This document shows positions 62,287 to 64,000 of a stretch of 64,000 nucleotides of DNA, piece by piece. Made by a program: the position numbers and the translations under genes. The DNA is from Mesorhizobium sp. J428 (GTDB lineage Bacteria > Pseudomonadota > Alphaproteobacteria > Rhizobiales > Rhizobiaceae). Numbering within the stretch: the first letter of the stretch is position 1; every line of letters begins with the position of its first letter. The DNA lies in assembly GCF_024699925.1 (NCBI RefSeq), contig NZ_JAJOMX010000004.1, positions 124,001 through 188,000 on the forward strand, given 5' to 3'. Under the pieces are notes generated by a model. That model did not search any database, was not told where the DNA came from, and saw only the letters and a program-made list of their open reading frames with translations.

Positions 62287-63105
62287 AATACTCTGGCGTG
62301 GCATATCTTGAAGGAATTTCGATTTTTCGCGATCAATCGAGCAATAGTTTTCACAACATGCTCGACGATATTTTGAAACGACGGAGCTCTGTTTGGGCGC
62401 ACTGTGTGACTGGGAAGGCCACCAGAAACCTCAGATAAACCCCTTGGTCAGGAAAGTGGCGCGTGAAATCGCCACGGGATCTCTACATCCCACTGTCACG
62501 CCCGAGCGGGCAAGATCGCAATTCGTCTGCCGATGCGCTCGACCGCTCGACCAAGGCTTGTGCATAGCAATCGGCGGCGATCGTCGATCGAAGATAGCTG
62601 ATATTTTGGCTGAGAGTTCTTGGCATTGAGGTCGCCCGTGTGAAGGCGAGCAAGCTGGACGGCGAAAGTTCGCAGAGACTGGCGACGATGCCGCCGTGCA
62701 GCGCCCTGATCATCGGATTGCCAGTGTGGTGTTCGGCGACGCAAAGTTTCGGGACGACGCGATCGGCGGCATCTGTGGCTCAATGTTCAGGAACGGGGCA
62801 AAGGGGAAAATGGCCAGAAACTCGGCCAAAAAAGATTCACTCTTGGTCTCGTTGGCTGTGGAAGACAACTCTGGACTCATGATGGGATCGATCGCGGCCC
62901 CCGCGTACCGACCGATGAATGTCGCACTTCATTAAGCGCCTCTGTTTACTCAATCACCGCCGAACGGCCACAACGATTCGTCATATGAAGAATGCTCTCC
63001 AGTTTATTGCCGCATTATTCATTCCACATTGCGCGATCCGCAAGTGGAATCCACTGGGTATTATATTACTTCGTGGGCCATCGCTGCAAGATAATGCGTA
63101 CATTT
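62287..63105. other. Gene-free stretch of about 820 bases
   Basis: No open frame shows a recognisable family, good start or ribosome site on either strand. The composition is less GC-rich than the neighbours near 62287-62400 and 62930-63100. It may hold decayed genes, perhaps linked to the IS3 insertion that follows. Confidence 0.35.
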
Positions 63106-63402
63106 CTAGTTGCCAAACAGGCCGCGCCGCGGCGGCCTGCTGGCGCCCGTTTTCGCATCGTAGTTGATGCGCACTTCCGCGCCATCCGCCATGAAGTAGA
63201 CGATACGGTACTCACCGTCAGAAAACGAGATGCTTTCAATGCCATAGAAACCTGGACGTCCTTCAACCTGCTCGATAACAGTCGAAAGCTTGATGCTGTC
63301 CGGTGGCGGCAACTTCGACAGGGGATCATCATCCTGAGCGGAGGCAGCGACAAGCGATCCGAATAACAATCCAGAGACGAGAACGGGAGAAAGGAAACGC
63401 AT
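63106..63402 (-). CDS. Small secreted PepSY-like protein
   Basis: A 98-residue protein with a signal peptide (FLSPVLVSGLLFGSLVAASA, cleavage near AQ). The mature part LSTVIEQVEGRPGFYGIESI, SFSDGEYRIVYFMADGAEVR, INYDAKTGA matches the PepSY domain. Such short periplasmic proteins are thought to inhibit proteases or sense signals. It is monocistronic as far as can be seen. Confidence 0.82.
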   Translation of the reverse strand: MRFLSPVLVSGLLFGSLVAASAQDDDPLSKLPPPDSIKLSTVIEQVEGRPGFYGIESISFSDGEYRIVYFMADGAEVRINYDAKTGASRPPRRGLFGN

Positions 63403-63545
63403 CGAGGAACTTCCACTTCCGGTGAGTATGCGGTCCCAGAGTCTGAGGCCGACGTGGCTAGTGAATAGGAGTCTGACGCCCTCGCGCTAAATGTTTGAAC
63501 CGCGCCGGGTTGATCGGAGGCTCCAATCCTTGAGAAGGTGGAGCC

Positions 63546-63875
63546 ATGACAAGCAAGACAACGAACAGGTTTTCTCCCGAGGTCCGTGCCCGCGCGGTGC
63601 GGCTGGTTCTGGATCACGAAGGCGAGCACACCTCGCGGTGGGCGGCGGTGTCGTCGATCGCCGCCAAGATCGGCTGCACGGCGCAGACGTTGCATGAGTG
63701 GGTGAAGAAGGCCGAGCGCGATAGCGGCGTTCGCGCCGGTGTGCCTACGGATGTGGCGACGAAGCTCAAGGCTCTGGAACGCGAGAACCGCGAGCTTCGG
63801 CAAGCCAACGAGATCCTGCGCAAGGCGAGCGCGTATTTTGCCCAGGCGGAGCTCGACCGCCGGTTCAGGCCATGA
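63546..63875 (+). CDS. IS3-family transposase OrfA
   Basis: A 109-residue protein: helix-turn-helix ([40 protein letters not shown]) followed by a leucine-zipper-like stretch ([33 protein letters not shown]). It ends in a 4-base overlap with OrfB; the functional transposase is usually made by a -1 frameshift between the two. Confidence 0.92.
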   Translation: MTSKTTNRFSPEVRARAVRLVLDHEGEHTSRWAAVSSIAAKIGCTAQTLHEWVKKAERDSGVRAGVPTDVATKLKALERENRELRQANEILRKASAYFAQAELDRRFRP

Positions 63876-64000
63876 TCGCGTTCATCGACGATCATCGTGG
63901 GGCGCATGGGGTCGAGCCGATCTGCAAGGTGCTGCCGATTGCCCCGTCGACCTACCATGACCGTGTCGCCAAGCGCGTCGATCCCTCCCGGCTGTCGGTT
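63872..64000 (+). CDS. IS3-family transposase OrfB, N-terminal part
   Basis: ATG at 63872 opens [20 protein letters not shown], then [20 protein letters not shown], the HTH_21-type start of IS3 OrfB. The DDE core lies beyond the window edge. Confidence 0.88.
   Translation, partial: MIAFIDDHRGAHGVEPICKVLPIAPSTYHDRVAKRVDPSRLSV

Larger units (their letters stand above)
63496..64000 (+). mobile_element. IS3-family element, left part (runs off right edge)
   Basis: The left end is at about 63496, where TGAACCGCGCCGGGTTGATC resembles the terminal repeats of the IS3-group elements found in rhizobia. It carries the two overlapping transposase frames. The right end is outside the window. Confidence 0.75.

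Noticed and set aside
62393..62935. Small open frames on both strands
   Set aside because: No motif, poor ribosome sites and biased composition; left as a gene-free stretch.
1..64000. CRISPR arrays, tRNA and rRNA genes
   Set aside because: No regularly spaced repeats with unique spacers and no cloverleaf or rRNA-like stretches were seen. TniQ is therefore not taken as part of a CRISPR-associated transposon.

Overview
The window looks like part of a large, mobilisable repABC plasmid from an alphaproteobacterium of the order Hyphomicrobiales (Rhizobium, Mesorhizobium or Agrobacterium relatives). The evidence is a complete repA-repB-repC cassette with its antisense-RNA gene, a full VirB/VirD4-type secretion apparatus, a relaxase gene, high GC throughout and several gene families typical of rhizobial plasmids (DUF736, DUF1403, strawberry-notch helicase/methylase). 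No rRNA, tRNA or CRISPR array was seen.

Layout. 1-12.6 kb is a plasmid housekeeping block: a very large methylase/helicase fusion, a toprim protein, two SLOG-like nucleotide-binding proteins, a Phd/toxin pair, DUF736, a WGR protein, small hypotheticals and an XRE regulator. They are separated by GC-rich leaders and clear hairpin terminators. 12.6-17.1 kb holds a second partition system (ParA plus a ribbon-helix-helix protein) divergent from mobC-relaxase, with centromere-like repeats between them. 17.1-21.9 kb is a graveyard: a frameshifted DNA-binding gene and a DUF4143 ATPase remnant split by an IS66 element (8-bp target duplication visible), which itself carries a nested IS110/IS1111 element. 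22.3-22.9 kb is a HigBA-like pair. 23.0-35.8 kb (minus strand) is a virB1-B2-B3-B4-LT-B5-lipoprotein-B6-B8-B9-B10-B11-virD4 operon with tightly overlapping genes. Divergent from it, 35.9-38.3 kb encodes three secreted nuclease-like proteins and a fourth secreted protein.

39.0-42.1 kb is an unusual operon: response regulator, FkbM methyltransferase, and a histidine kinase with a sulfite-oxidase-like periplasmic domain. 42.4-46.1 kb is repABC. 46.2-49.6 kb has VapBC, a tyrosine recombinase and a TacAT pair whose toxin is broken. 49.7-55.8 kb is a TniA-TniB-TniQ transposition module followed by DUF1403, ScpB-like and truncated HNH genes. The HNH gene is fused to a LysR remnant, and from there to 63.4 kb the genes look like ordinary chromosomal or accessory cargo: an ABC-2 exporter with its HlyD adaptor and TetR regulator, and a QorB-like reductase with a divergent HxlR regulator. 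The window ends inside an IS3 element.

A pervasive oddity is that about a dozen otherwise well conserved genes (virD4, virB10, virB9, virB6, virB4, the transglycosylase, one nuclease-like gene, tacT, the ABC ATPase, hlyD, the RHH partner of parA, and a DNA-binding gene) are each broken by an apparent indel of one or two bases, mostly in a short homopolymer. Either the assembly has uncorrected homopolymer errors or the transfer functions are genuinely decaying. The operon-like start/stop overlaps are preserved in every case, which favours sequencing error for most. All function calls come from reading motifs and remembered family features; no database search was run.
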